A stretch of 64,000 bases of DNA from Spirosoma telluris (GTDB taxonomy: Bacteria; Bacteroidota; Bacteroidia; Cytophagales; Spirosomataceae): the NCBI GenBank assembly GCA_003259005.1, contig QLII01000001.1:8485001-8549000 (forward strand), in the 5' to 3' direction. A program made the translations under genes and the position numbers. Numbering within the stretch: position 1 is the stretch's first letter; each line of letters opens with the position of its first letter. Shown one piece after another: positions 1 through 9,170 of this stretch. The notes below the pieces were generated by a model. It was not told the origin of the DNA and ran no database searches. It saw nothing but the letters and a program-made list of their open reading frames with translations.

Positions 1-831
1 GTCTGGAAGAGTGATACCGCTTTTTATAACTTTGCTTTAGGTACCAAAATCTATGGTCGTGAGCAGAAAGATTACTTCTATTTAGATAGTAAGGCTGGGT
101 TGCTGGCTGGTGGTTTAGCAAAAGGAAATCGAGTCATTCTAGGACTTAAACAGCCTGCTACTGCCAAAACATTACGCTACCTGCCCGCTTTTTTCTCTGA
201 TAATTTCTCGGACTATTATGATGGGCCAGTCCTCAAAAATACACGCGATATGCGCGCATTCTCGTTTGATGGGGTGGCTATTGCTGATGCGATTACAACC
301 GTAACCACACTGGCAGCCAAGCCTGTATCAGACAAACAGATTCAACTGAACTGGTCCGCATCGGCAACAGCGCAAACTCAGATTCTGGAACGATCGGATG
401 GTTCTACAGCCAACTTCAAACAAATTGCCTCCCTTGCGGGTACAGTAGCAACTTATACGGATACAACCGTGCCTGATCCCTACGGGACCTACTATTACCG
501 GCAGCGGTCGTTTAGCAGTACATCAGAATCGCTCTATAGTAATATCGTTATAGCAAGGCCATTGATATTAGGTCTGGAGCCTATCGAGCCGCTGATTAAG
601 CTCTATCCGAACCCACTGAGTAACGATAGAATTCTACATGTGGAGGCTAACCAGGTTACCTTCACCGGACTCCTGTTGCGTGATATGCTGGGTCGAGTGG
701 TGAAAAGCTGGCAAGGAACAGTCAGAAATACACTTTCGCTTGAGCTAACCAATCTGGAAGCCGGATTGTACATTGCCAATGTGCAAACCTCAGATGGGCA
801 AACGCTCAATCGGAAAATAGTGATCCGTTAA
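1..831 (+). CDS. T9SS-sorted secreted protein, C-terminal part (5' truncated)
   Basis: The reading frame is already open at base 1 and runs to a TAA at 829-831, so the gene begins upstream of the window. The last ~75 residues form a type IX secretion C-terminal sorting domain: they open with the LYPNPLS motif, continue with DMLGRVV, and end in GLYIANV...KIVIR, the usual pattern of this beta-sandwich signal. Before it lies a fibronectin type III-like segment (roughly window residues 95-175, with LNWSAS and YYYRQRSF). The protein should cross the outer membrane through the T9SS and be anchored or released at the surface. The catalytic or binding part is outside the window, so its function cannot be named. 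Confidence 0.85.
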   Translation, partial: VWKSDTAFYNFALGTKIYGREQKDYFYLDSKAGLLAGGLAKGNRVILGLKQPATAKTLRYLPAFFSDNFSDYYDGPVLKNTRDMRAFSFDGVAIADAITTVTTLAAKPVSDKQIQLNWSASATAQTQILERSDGSTANFKQIASLAGTVATYTDTTVPDPYGTYYYRQRSFSSTSESLYSNIVIARPLILGLEPIEPLIKLYPNPLSNDRILHVEANQVTFTGLLLRDMLGRVVKSWQGTVRNTLSLELTNLEAGLYIANVQTSDGQTLNRKIVIR

Positions 832-862
832 GGAACAGATGCGACCTTTCCGCTGGAATACG

Positions 863-870
863 TAGTTTTG
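863..870 (+). promoter_or_regulatory. Bacteroidota -7 box (TAGTTTTG) for the formyltransferase
   Basis: TAGTTTTG fits the Bacteroidota TAnnTTTG consensus and sits 25 bp before the ATG at 896, in the gap after the T9SS gene. A convincing -33 TTG is not obvious. Confidence 0.45.
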
Positions 871-895
871 TGGCATTACCATTAGCCAACAGTTT

Positions 896-1659
896 ATGCG
901 CCTTGTGATTCTTACGCAGGATGATCCATTTTACCTCGCTCGCAATATTGATTACCTCCTGAAAAAACTGCCGCCTTATGCCGAAGTAGTAGCAACAGTC
1001 GTGTTCGATGTGTCGCCGTTCGGTAAACGGGAGAGCTTCAGCGAGAAGATGAAAAAGACATATGACATCTTTGGTCTGCCTTTTTTCATTCGTTATGGGA
1101 CCAAATTTGTGCTGTCAAAGTTAGATGCCCGAAACAATGTTCGGAAAACCCTGGCTGATCGAAACATCCCGTTGATTCACTTCGACGGTAATATCAACAA
1201 GGACGAAAATCTGGAGAAAATACGTGCTTATAAGCCCGATTTGCTCGTGTCGATTGCTGGTAACCAGATATTTAAACGTAAACTGTTAGACGTTGCTACC
1301 TACGGTTGTATTAACCTGCATACGGCTTTGTTGCCCAAGTACCGTGGCCTGATGCCTTCTTTCTGGGTGCTGAAGAATGGGGAAACGCATACGGGGTATC
1401 TGTATTTTTTGTAGATGAGGGCATCGACAGCGGCCCGATTCTGGTTCAGGACAAGCTGGCTATTGGCAACATGAGTCAGGCCGAATTGATTGATGTGACC
1501 AAGAAAATGGGCATGGATGCTATCCTAAAGTCGATCGACAAAATTCATTCGGGTAAGTACACCCTCATTGAGAATGATGCCTCGCAAATGACTTATTTTA
1601 CCTTTCCCACCCGCGAAGACGTTAAAGCCTTCCGTGCAGCCGGGAAACGATTTTACTAA
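896..1659 (+). CDS. Formyltransferase family protein (sugar N-formyltransferase-like), frameshifted
   Basis: This is a formyl-transferase N-domain protein of about 254 residues once one base is restored. The family transfers a formyl group from N10-formyl-tetrahydrofolate. The catalytic Asn-His-Asp set is visible as N140 and H142 in the INLHTALLPKYRG motif and D178 in DEGIDSG. The reading frame breaks in the GGGG run near 1393-1396: adding one G changes the end of the first piece from THTGYLYFL-stop to THTGVSVFFVDEGIDSG and joins it to the rest, ending at 1659. It lacks the C-terminal tRNA-binding domain of Fmt. Next to a deacetylase and a large glycan locus, a role in N-formylating a nucleotide amino sugar (as for VioF, QdtF or the ArnA N-domain) is likely, but the substrate is inferred. 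Confidence 0.8.
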
Positions 1660-1760
1660 AAGAGGGAGGAAGGGGAGAAGGGAGGAATGGGACAAAAGAT
1701 TAACGATTTCTTCTTTCCCTCTCTTCCCATTAATCCCGCTCCTCCCTTTCCTCCTTTCTT
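1658..1760. repeat. Palindromic element, purine/pyrimidine word type
   Basis: An imperfect inverted repeat fills the gap between the formyltransferase stop and the deacetylase ATG. The left arm (about 1660-1693) is built from GGGAGGA/GGGAGAA-type words. The right arm (about 1712-1760) is their pyrimidine complement, CCTCCCTTTCCTCC and similar. The loop is about 18-20 bp. The ATG of the next gene directly abuts the right arm. It belongs to the architecture-conserved family described in the findings. Confidence 0.75.
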
Positions 1761-2609
1761 ATGAATATCCTGACGTTTGATATTGAAGAGTGGTTTCATA
1801 TTCTGGATAATGACTCAACCCGGACGGAGTCGGAGTGGAGTCGATATGAGAGTCGTATTCATCAGAATATGGATCTTATTTTTCAGCTTCTGGATGAAAC
1901 AAACAGCCGGGCTACTTTTTTTTGTCTGGGTTGGGTGGCCGATAAACATCCCGATGTGATTCGGAGGATCGATGCAGCTGGTTATGAAATTGCAACTCAT
2001 TCGTATGCGCACCAACTGGCCTATGAACAAACTCCCGCTCAATTTCAGGCCGATCTGGAACGGTCGATCAAGCATCTGCAGGACCTGACGGGCAAGAAAG
2101 TACGGTCGTATCGGGCACCCGGTTTTTCGATTAAAGAGTATAATCGCTGGGTGTTCCCAATTCTGGTAGAACAGGGTATCGAGATCGACTGTTCAGTTTT
2201 TTCGGCCCGGCGTGCCCATGGGGGTGATGCATCGCTGAAACTGTTTGAACCCGGTTATCTGAACGTTGGCGGTACGCTCCTGAAAGAATTCCCGATCAAT
2301 ACGGCGGCTGTACTTGGGCAGGATCTGATCTTTTCCGGGGGCGGCTATTTCAGGCTATTTCCTTATGGAATGATTAAGGAACTGATGCGTCGGTCACCCT
2401 ACGTGATGACGTATTTCCACCCGCGCGATTTCGACGCCGGGCAGCCCATGATTCCGGGGCTAAGTCGGACGAGAAAGTTTAAGTCGTATTATGGCCTTCA
2501 AAATTGCTGGCCAAAGTTAAAACAATTGCTCCTCGAATTTCCATTTGTCGACTTAGCCGGAGCCGACCAGCAGGTAGACTGGACTAAGGTCGTGGAGCGG
2601 GTTGTGTAA
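1761..2609 (+). CDS. Polysaccharide deacetylase (NodB domain, DUF3473 type)
   Basis: The protein has 282 residues, and a carbohydrate esterase 4 / NodB fold covers most of it. Visible motifs are TFDIEEWFH with D7 as the catalytic-base position, the metal-binding pair H80-S-Y-A-H84, and R118-A-P-G as motif 3. The overall form with DIEEWFH near the start and YFHPRDFD near the end is that of the subfamily associated with exopolysaccharide loci. It probably removes N-acetyl groups from a polysaccharide or lipid-linked sugar. No signal peptide is seen, so it is predicted cytoplasmic. It follows the formyltransferase on the same strand. Deacetylation followed by formylation of the freed amine is an attractive but unproven pairing. 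Confidence 0.9.
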   Translation: MNILTFDIEEWFHILDNDSTRTESEWSRYESRIHQNMDLIFQLLDETNSRATFFCLGWVADKHPDVIRRIDAAGYEIATHSYAHQLAYEQTPAQFQADLERSIKHLQDLTGKKVRSYRAPGFSIKEYNRWVFPILVEQGIEIDCSVFSARRAHGGDASLKLFEPGYLNVGGTLLKEFPINTAAVLGQDLIFSGGGYFRLFPYGMIKELMRRSPYVMTYFHPRDFDAGQPMIPGLSRTRKFKSYYGLQNCWPKLKQLLLEFPFVDLAGADQQVDWTKVVERVV

Positions 2610-2681
2610 ACAAATTTTTGGCTACTTATTAAACAGTTAAGTTGGTCATCTGCCAACTTAACTCATTCACTTTTTTAAGAA

Positions 2682-4406
2682 ATGACTGCTGATTTATCGA
2701 GAAATGGACGTACGGCTACATGGTTTATAGTACTCAGCATCATTCCTATAGTTATATTTTTCTCTGTTTTTTTTCAGTATATCAGTAATATTCCTTTCCA
2801 GGATGATTACGATGCCTTATTAGAGCCTGTTACTAAGTTTACCCAATTAGCTCATTTTTCCTGGCGTGCGTTTGTAGAAATTGTTTGGACGCAAGACGAT
2901 GAACGGCGAATTGTAGTAGACCGACTCGTCGCTATTTCAACTTATTTACTAATCAATAAATTAGATTTACGCCTACAGGCTTTTCTTGGATTATTGTCGT
3001 TAGTTGGTATATTTTATCTGGTTTATACAATAATCCGTGATGGAAAACTGCCGTTTCTACTGTTGCTTACCTGTTCATTATTATTATTTCATATTCAGTA
3101 TTATGAGACAATTTTTTGGGCAATGATTCCATTGCAGCATATCCTTGTCTATTTTTTTGTTCTACTTGCTTCATTCTTTTTATATTCGTCTAAACCGTTT
3201 CATTTATTACTTGCCTTAGTATTCGCCATTTTTGCTATTCTAAGTGATGTGAGCGGAACATTTATTTTACCTGTCGGCCTGCTTTTATTGTTACTTCAAC
3301 ATCGTTGGAAACACAGTATAGTCTGGGTGCTCCTGATTGGGGGAATGGTGTTTCTATATTATCAGAACTTTGCCGTTCCGTCGTTCAGACCCAAACTATC
3401 CGATAACCTCCAACGCCCTGACCTGATCCTTGGCCGGATTCTAGTCGCCAGTGGCTTATCGTTCGATGCTAATACACTCCTGCCTCCTAGATTGCGTGTT
3501 GGCTTAATTATGGCTGTTGGTGCTGCTTTGTGGGCGGTTGTCCTTTTTTATGGCTTCATGCTGCTTAAATCAGCGTTCACTCGGGCGGGGGTAGTATTTG
3601 CCCGCTGGGAAAGTACGTTATGGGGAGGGCTATTTCATTTCAGTGTAACGTTGCTCGCTTTAGCTGTAGGCAGGGCTGTTGAAGGCATTGACCCCTTATT
3701 GATTAGTCGATATAAGCATATTGGGTTTATCTGGTTGATTCTTGTTATCCTTTTGGTCGCCAGTAAACTGAAACCAGGACGCCAGCTTATTTATAGTAAA
3801 GTATGGCTTGTAGTAAGCACTTGTTTATTTCTATTTAGCTATTTTTATTATCTAGCTCCGCTCGATTTTTATTATAAAGATAGATACACAGATATATACG
3901 GATGGAAAAATAGCCGTACCATACCCAGTACCCCTATTTATATCAGTTTAAGACCAGCCATAGATAGCGTCACTAGCCAAGCCATTCGTGCGGGGGTTTA
4001 TCAACTGCCTGAGAGGTATTTTTTTGATGGTCCATATCAGAAAAAAAACGACACGCTTCAGGTAAAAACGGAACTTATAGGCGGCCATACCTTATCGTTT
4101 GTGAACGATTCCTTTACCCGAAGTTTTGGCAAAAAAAATGGTGCTTTTATTGTCCTTAAAAGCGATGCGCAGCAACAAATTATTCCAACGCAGCAGAATA
4201 GGTATTCACTAAAATTCTTCCTGTTTTCGCTCGGACGGAATTATTACGCCAATGGGTTTTCAGCCGTACTTGCGAGCAAATACTTAGTAACGAACCAGAA
4301 ATATCAAGTATTTTTGTTAGAGATTGATGGAGAAAATAAACGAATTTACCCGACTAATTCGACAATAGAGACAGCTAATGATTCGGTAAGAGTCATTTCG
4401 TTATGA
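2682..4406 (+). CDS. Polytopic membrane protein, GT-C-like (paralogue of the 46817-48561 gene)
   Basis: The protein has 574 residues, with one N-terminal membrane segment, a periplasmic loop beginning NIPFQDDYDALL, then about nine further hydrophobic segments to residue ~400 and a soluble C-terminal domain. A paired acidic motif after the first membrane helix, followed by an E/HRRIVVDR-type motif, is shared with the gene at 46817-48561 (NIPKWDDH and NEHRIVYDR). That arrangement recalls GT-C lipid-sugar-dependent glycosyltransferases, where the first loop carries the catalytic Asp. The assignment is structural inference and no named family is recognised. It is convergent with the large minus-strand locus, 36 bp away. 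Confidence 0.65.
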   Translation: MTADLSRNGRTATWFIVLSIIPIVIFFSVFFQYISNIPFQDDYDALLEPVTKFTQLAHFSWRAFVEIVWTQDDERRIVVDRLVAISTYLLINKLDLRLQAFLGLLSLVGIFYLVYTIIRDGKLPFLLLLTCSLLLFHIQYYETIFWAMIPLQHILVYFFVLLASFFLYSSKPFHLLLALVFAIFAILSDVSGTFILPVGLLLLLLQHRWKHSIVWVLLIGGMVFLYYQNFAVPSFRPKLSDNLQRPDLILGRILVASGLSFDANTLLPPRLRVGLIMAVGAALWAVVLFYGFMLLKSAFTRAGVVFARWESTLWGGLFHFSVTLLALAVGRAVEGIDPLLISRYKHIGFIWLILVILLVASKLKPGRQLIYSKVWLVVSTCLFLFSYFYYLAPLDFYYKDRYTDIYGWKNSRTIPSTPIYISLRPAIDSVTSQAIRAGVYQLPERYFFDGPYQKKNDTLQVKTELIGGHTLSFVNDSFTRSFGKKNGAFIVLKSDAQQQIIPTQQNRYSLKFFLFSLGRNYYANGFSAVLASKYLVTNQKYQVFLLEIDGENKRIYPTNSTIETANDSVRVISL

Positions 4407-4442
4407 TGATCCAGAATTCGTAAACGAAGATCGAATATAGCC

Positions 4443-5597
4443 TTATTTCTTGCGAATAATTTTGGCATATTCGTCCAGAAGTTGTTTCGCTACTACATCA
4501 ATATCGTACTGCTTCTTTACCATGTTGGAGGCATTCTGCGCAACCTGTTTACGAAGCAAATCATCACCTAATAGGTTTTCTAAACCAGCCTTAACAGCTT
4601 CGGGCGTTAAACTACTCAGCACACCAGCTGCATTATGTTGCCGGATGGCATCACTAAAACCAACCCGATCGGATACGAGCGTGGGTGTTCCGGCGGCCAT
4701 CGCTTCGAGCACAGCCATCGAAAAACCTTCTGAATAGGAGGGGAGGGTAAATAAATCCGCGTCAGCAAGGGCAGCCTTCTTATCATCGCCTGTTAGCATG
4801 CCTACCAAACGAATAGAGTCGCCGAGATTATGCTGGTTAATGAACTGCCGGGTAGTGGCTTCGTAGCCATCATCAGAACCCGCCAGGGCCAGTATTGTGT
4901 CGGGATGTTCCCGTACATACTCCCGAAAACCGGGTAAAAGTAAACCCAGTCCTTTTTTTACATTCAGGCGGCTCATAAACAGTACTAATTTCTTATCAGT
5001 AGGAATCGAGAATTTCTGACGGAAAGTGCCCTTAGGAGGGAGTTGTATGAAGTCGCTGGTTTTGACACCATTCGGAATAATAACGACGTTGGGGTGTGGC
5101 TGACCGAGGTAGCGCAATACATCCTCCTGCTCATCCGTATTATTGATCTGCACTAAATCGGCCCGTCGCAAATACGCTTTTTGAGCAAGCGTATTCATCA
5201 GTTCTTTTTTCCAGTTGTGGTGAGCATACACCCAACGATCCAGCACGCCATGAATGGTAATAACCTTAGCCACTTTCCGATCGAGCATAAAGGGCGCTAA
5301 CGTTCCGAAATGCCACAGCCCATGACAGTGAATCACATCGTATTCGTGAACGTGTTTTTGAAGATACTGATATAACTCAACAGAAAACTCCCGAAAGAAA
5401 CGGCTCACAAGCGGGGTTCGCTGGCACAGAATTAACCGAGCTCCCTCTGGTACAGGATAGGGTTTTTCGCCCGGAGTGAACGGGCTCAAGATATCTACCT
5501 GATGACCATACCGGAGAACAACCTGGGTATGATCGAAAATAATTTTAGGTGGGCCTCCCGCTTGCCAGGTGTAGGCACAAATATTTAAAATTCGCAT
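4443..5597 (-). CDS. Glycosyltransferase family 4 (GT-B fold)
   Basis: 384 residues. An N-terminal Rossmann half with a glycine-rich loop (AGGPPKIIFDH) and a C-terminal glycosyltransferase group 1 domain are seen. The retaining-GT signature E290-x7-E298 lies in SEGFSMAVLEAMAAG. FMSRLNVKKG is the usual linker region of the nucleotide-sugar domain. It transfers a sugar from an NDP-sugar onto a growing glycan at the cytoplasmic face; donor and acceptor cannot be read from sequence. It is the last gene of the minus-strand glycan locus, 20 bp after the stop of the preceding glycosyltransferase. Confidence 0.88.
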   Translation of the reverse strand: MRILNICAYTWQAGGPPKIIFDHTQVVLRYGHQVDILSPFTPGEKPYPVPEGARLILCQRTPLVSRFFREFSVELYQYLQKHVHEYDVIHCHGLWHFGTLAPFMLDRKVAKVITIHGVLDRWVYAHHNWKKELMNTLAQKAYLRRADLVQINNTDEQEDVLRYLGQPHPNVVIIPNGVKTSDFIQLPPKGTFRQKFSIPTDKKLVLFMSRLNVKKGLGLLLPGFREYVREHPDTILALAGSDDGYEATTRQFINQHNLGDSIRLVGMLTGDDKKAALADADLFTLPSYSEGFSMAVLEAMAAGTPTLVSDRVGFSDAIRQHNAAGVLSSLTPEAVKAGLENLLGDDLLRKQVAQNASNMVKKQYDIDVVAKQLLDEYAKIIRKK

Positions 5598-5617
5598 AGA
5601 TACCGCGAAATAACCGC

Positions 5618-6784
5618 TTAGTTGGTGATTTTTATAAAGCCATTGAGCATTTCCTGAGCCACCACTTCGGGCGCATAGGGTGCAATGAATTGTTTAGCTG
5701 CCTTCCCCATTTGCTCCATATCAACGGCGCTATCCATAAACTGCATCAACTGTTGCGTAAGCTGAGTGGCTTGATCAGGGTCGAATACAAAACCGTTTTG
5801 GCCGTGGTGTACTAAATCGACAGCACACCCACATCGCTCCGACACAATAACTGGCAGACCACAGGCCATCGCTTCGTTGACTACTAATCCCCAGGGTTCT
5901 GATCGACTAGGCAGTACTAATACATTACTCAGCGCCAGTATTTCCGGTACCCGAAACCAAGGCCGTCCTGGCAATAAAATGACATGCTCAGTAAGCCCTA
6001 ATGTGTGAATAGTCTGGATAAGCTTAGTTTGTTCATCACCTTCGCCCAGCAGAATTATTCCCCAGGTATCTCCGTTTTTTGAACGTTTAGTTGCTTCTGC
6101 AAAGGATGTTAATAACATAGGGAGATTCTTGGCTTCAATGAGCCGGCCCACAAAAACAAAATTGTTCGGTTTCAGTCCTAATGCTTGTTGTTGCTGAATA
6201 CGGGTGGGTAATGCCCGTTCGTATACTGCCCGAAGGGCGTTATTATCGACGGCATTTTTTCGCAATAAAACCTTCGCGGGTGGAACTCCAAGCTGGATAA
6301 CGTACTTGGCAGCCTGACTGCCAAAACAGAAGAAACCATCGCATTGACTGAAGATCCACCGTTTAAAACGTTCTTTCCAGCCTCCTCGTTGTTGGTCGGC
6401 AGCCGTACTTTCGTTTTGCATGACAACCTTGATGCCGTTGATTTTGGCCCAAATTAACAGTAGCAGTTGAGCAGGGTCATAATAGCCAGTCAGATTAATA
6501 ACATCAGGCCGATAAGCCCGCGCCCGCTGAAGCAACAGGCGAGTGCGTTCACGAACGCTAGTTTCTTCCAGATAGCGGTCGAAAAGTAGTTCGTAATTAT
6601 AAGTGTAGGTTGGAGGAGTTTCTCCTCCACTAGTTTCTAAACCAGCGCGCGAGCGTTCGTTACGGGCAATTTGCAATACCTGTACCGAGAGGTCAGCCTG
6701 CTGATCAACCAAGTGTTGTAATGCCTGAAATACGCTGGATTTATAGTGAGCCCAGAGCAGATTATGGACAATAAGAATACGCAT
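5618..6784 (-). CDS. Glycosyltransferase family 4 (GT-B fold)
   Basis: 388 residues. The C-terminal group 1 domain carries E296-x7-E304 in SEPWGLVVNEAMACG, followed by PVIVSERCG, and the FVGRLIEAKN segment marks the start of the donor domain. The N-terminal acceptor half begins MRILIVHNLLWAHYK. It is a cytoplasmic enzyme adding one residue to the surface glycan; specificity is unknown. Its ATG overlaps the TGA of the upstream polymerase/ligase gene by one base (TGATG), so the two are probably translationally coupled. Confidence 0.88.
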   Translation of the reverse strand: MRILIVHNLLWAHYKSSVFQALQHLVDQQADLSVQVLQIARNERSRAGLETSGGETPPTYTYNYELLFDRYLEETSVRERTRLLLQRARAYRPDVINLTGYYDPAQLLLLIWAKINGIKVVMQNESTAADQQRGGWKERFKRWIFSQCDGFFCFGSQAAKYVIQLGVPPAKVLLRKNAVDNNALRAVYERALPTRIQQQQALGLKPNNFVFVGRLIEAKNLPMLLTSFAEATKRSKNGDTWGIILLGEGDEQTKLIQTIHTLGLTEHVILLPGRPWFRVPEILALSNVLVLPSRSEPWGLVVNEAMACGLPVIVSERCGCAVDLVHHGQNGFVFDPDQATQLTQQLMQFMDSAVDMEQMGKAAKQFIAPYAPEVVAQEMLNGFIKITN

Positions 6785-8169
6785 CAGGCCGACTCGGGGT
6801 TTGATACGACGACAAATTGCTCATGAGCATCAACGGGGGCATGCATATTGTCGTTTAAATGAGCCGGAAACAGATGGTCGACCCCCATAAATCGGATCAT
6901 TAACGCTAAGGGGAACCAGAATGAAATTTCATAGGGCCGCCCATTTGTAATCGACTGAATCAAAATCAATAAGAAAAAATAAGCAAGAAAGACGCTCAAT
7001 GGATTTGGGTTTCGACGCATAATCCCGAATGCATAATACCCTGACATGCCAATGACACCGCCAAATAAAGCTAATCCTACGATACCCTGATCGGCCAGAG
7101 CTTCCATGATAGGTACGTCCAGGTATAGAAACTTGTAACCATAGCCAAGAATAAGCATGTGCAGGTGCCCTAGAAACACGTTTCGGAGGAAAGTCGCGCT
7201 CACAGAACGGTTAGCGGTCGAGTCATCCAGTGCTGCTTTATAGTCGGCTCCCTGGGCTTTCAACCCGAGCAGCGCATAGACTGTTTCTAAATTTCGGGTG
7301 GCAAATGCGGTTACGTAATCGTATAAGACCAGGTAAACGGTCAGATAACGTTGGAAAAAATACAAAACCCCTAAAAAACCCAGAACCATAATGGCGATTG
7401 GAATGGGTTTAACCAGGCTACGGGCCGCCGTACGAATCTGAGCTGGTCGGACATTGAAATATAGAAATAAACCAACTGCCAAAATGAACGCCACAATAGC
7501 CGAACGAGTCTGGGTTAGCACCAGAACCGCTATATTCAGGATACCCGCAAAAAACGAAAGGAGACGAAATATGACGTGGGTTTTGGGGCGTAGAAGCCAA
7601 ATGGCGCAGGCAATGACACCCATAAAGGCATTCCGTGAAAAGGCATGTGGGTTGCCAGATCCTGGATCGCCATTGTTTAGTGTGATGGTTGCCCGTTGCC
7701 CAATTGCCCAGGTTGGATCGGTTATCAAGGAGTAAACCAACCCTAAATTTGATGCCAGAGTGAACAGTACTACCACCGGAATAAAGACCGGAATAATTTC
7801 ATTGGGTATACTGATGAGCAGGAATATAAAAATCAGCATATACGCGTAATAGATCATATCCCGGCCAGCATCCTGATAGCCGGGTACACCATTGTACAGG
7901 TACATGTATAAGATACTCATAAGAAGAAATATGACCCCCATCCAGAACATGGTCAGGTTTGGTCGATAAATCCGCCGTAATACGGTAAATGGAATCATGA
8001 GTACCAGGCCTCCGGCCAGGGCTGCTGCCGTAAATGCCGTGCTTCCCGGAGCAAGCCGCATGGTTTCCCGGAAAAAGAAGATTAACGGGTAGCCATCTAC
8101 CAGAATGCAGATACCGACAACCATCCGCATGTAATCGAGGGCTTTTACTAAGCGAATAAAGTTGGTCAT
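6784..8169 (-). CDS. O-antigen ligase/polymerase family membrane protein (WaaL or Wzy type)
   Basis: 461 residues with about ten to twelve membrane segments. The O-antigen ligase domain is recognisable from LVLTQTRSAIVAF in the middle and from the large periplasmic loop that leads into GHLHMLILGYGYKF and EALADQGIVGLALFGG. These enzymes use undecaprenyl-linked glycan, either polymerising repeat units (Wzy) or joining the chain to lipid A core (WaaL). Because the locus encodes an ABC exporter (Wzm/Wzt) and no Wzx flippase is visible, the ligase role is the better guess, though the family cannot be split by sequence reading alone. Confidence 0.8.
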   Translation of the reverse strand: MTNFIRLVKALDYMRMVVGICILVDGYPLIFFFRETMRLAPGSTAFTAAALAGGLVLMIPFTVLRRIYRPNLTMFWMGVIFLLMSILYMYLYNGVPGYQDAGRDMIYYAYMLIFIFLLISIPNEIIPVFIPVVVLFTLASNLGLVYSLITDPTWAIGQRATITLNNGDPGSGNPHAFSRNAFMGVIACAIWLLRPKTHVIFRLLSFFAGILNIAVLVLTQTRSAIVAFILAVGLFLYFNVRPAQIRTAARSLVKPIPIAIMVLGFLGVLYFFQRYLTVYLVLYDYVTAFATRNLETVYALLGLKAQGADYKAALDDSTANRSVSATFLRNVFLGHLHMLILGYGYKFLYLDVPIMEALADQGIVGLALFGGVIGMSGYYAFGIMRRNPNPLSVFLAYFFLLILIQSITNGRPYEISFWFPLALMIRFMGVDHLFPAHLNDNMHAPVDAHEQFVVVSNPESA

Positions 8170-8181
8170 AAACAGATAATG

Positions 8182-8262
8182 GTTTGTGGTTTATGATTTT
8201 CGGTTACTATTCCTGGATGGTATAGCCTTACTATCAAAAATAGTAAACCGAAAACAAGAACT
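8182..8262. repeat. Palindromic element (partial), TTTCGGTT word type
   Basis: This is an inverted repeat between the ligase/polymerase gene and the next glycosyltransferase. The left arm around 8197-8211 (TTTTCGGTTACTATT) pairs with 8239-8254 (AATAGTAAACCGAAAA) with one unpaired base. The flanking left side contains GGTTTGTGGTTTATG, the same kind of word as in the element at 44575. It is weaker than the other elements. Confidence 0.5.
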
Positions 8263-8264
8263 TA

Positions 8265-9163
8265 TTAATGTCTGGATCGATTCAGTTTTAGTCGGTGGCG
8301 GACGTAGCCCCACTCGCCTTTCAGGACAAAGGTGAGTAGTTTACGCAGGCGGCAATAACGTTGCCAGAATGAAACCCCAGCGATGATGTTAGCATAGGCT
8401 GGTATTTTTCTTTCACCAGCTTATGCTCCTGAAGCCCGACAGTCGCGGCAATCGTTGATGATTTAGCATCAGGTTGAACCCGGAATCCACCCCAGAAGCC
8501 ATCTACGTGCCGGAATTGCATACCCGATTGAACACCTAATCGGGCCACAATCTCGTAATCAATCACGAAACGTAAGCTTTCATCGAGCAAACCGAACTGT
8601 TTCAGTCGGTCGCGCCGAATAAATAATGACTGATTAAATACCTGCATGCCTTCGTAAATCTGACATTCGACACAAAAGGCTGGCGCACGCATCTCTTCCA
8701 GAATAACGTCTTCTTCGTCGATGATATACATATCTCCGAAAAAAACGTCGGTGGCCGGGGCTTTACGCCAGGCAGTTGCTACCCGATTGAATGCGTCTGG
8801 GGCAAACACATCATCCGAGTTCTGGAAAGCTACATAATCACCCGTTGCCAGCCGGAAACCTTTGTTGACGGCATCTGTCTGGCCCCGATCTTTTTCACTG
8901 ACCCATCCTGCCAGATACGGTTCATATTTTTTGATGATCTCTAAACTCCCATCTGTAGATCCTCCATCCATAATGAAATACTCCAGATTTGGATAGCCCT
9001 GATTCAATACACTCAAAATGGTGCGTTCGAGATAGTGCGCCTGGTTAAATGAAGGTGTAACTACTGTTAGTTTAGGATACGCTTTCACATCAACGACAGG
9101 AGGTGTCTGCGGATGATGCGGTTGGATGACAAATGAATGAAGTGCGTTGGTTGTTGAATTCAT
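8265..9163 (-). CDS. Glycosyltransferase family 2 (WcaA-like), frameshifted near the C-terminus
   Basis: With one base restored near 8390 the product is about 299 residues. The GT-A fold starts at TVVTPSFNQAHYLERTI, with the nucleotide-binding DGGSTDGS and the DxD-like metal site QNSDDVF; FWGGFRVQPDAKS is typical of the acceptor side of this subfamily. In the given sequence the frame ends early at 8321. Adding one base in the short A run near 8397 gives IIAGVSFWQRYCRLRK and a basic tail ending at 8265. I chose the ATG at 9163, seven bases after the stop of the preceding gene. A start upstream of that would overlap the preceding gene's true end. Donor and acceptor are unknown. Confidence 0.82.
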
Positions 9164-9170
9164 GCCTTCG

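Noticed and set aside
1390..1415. Programmed frameshifting in the formyltransferase and others
   Set aside because: More than twenty breaks affect unrelated genes at simple G/C runs, without a slippery heptamer plus a common structure. Sequencing error explains them better.
4407..4442. Terminator between the convergent genes at 4406 and 4443
   Set aside because: TTCG-TAAA-CGAA is only a 4-bp stem without a T run, too weak to call.
6178..6426. Other-frame open stretches inside glycosyltransferase genes (for example here and at 9214-9531)
   Set aside because: They lie wholly within well-supported genes, lack family motifs, and have shadow-frame composition.
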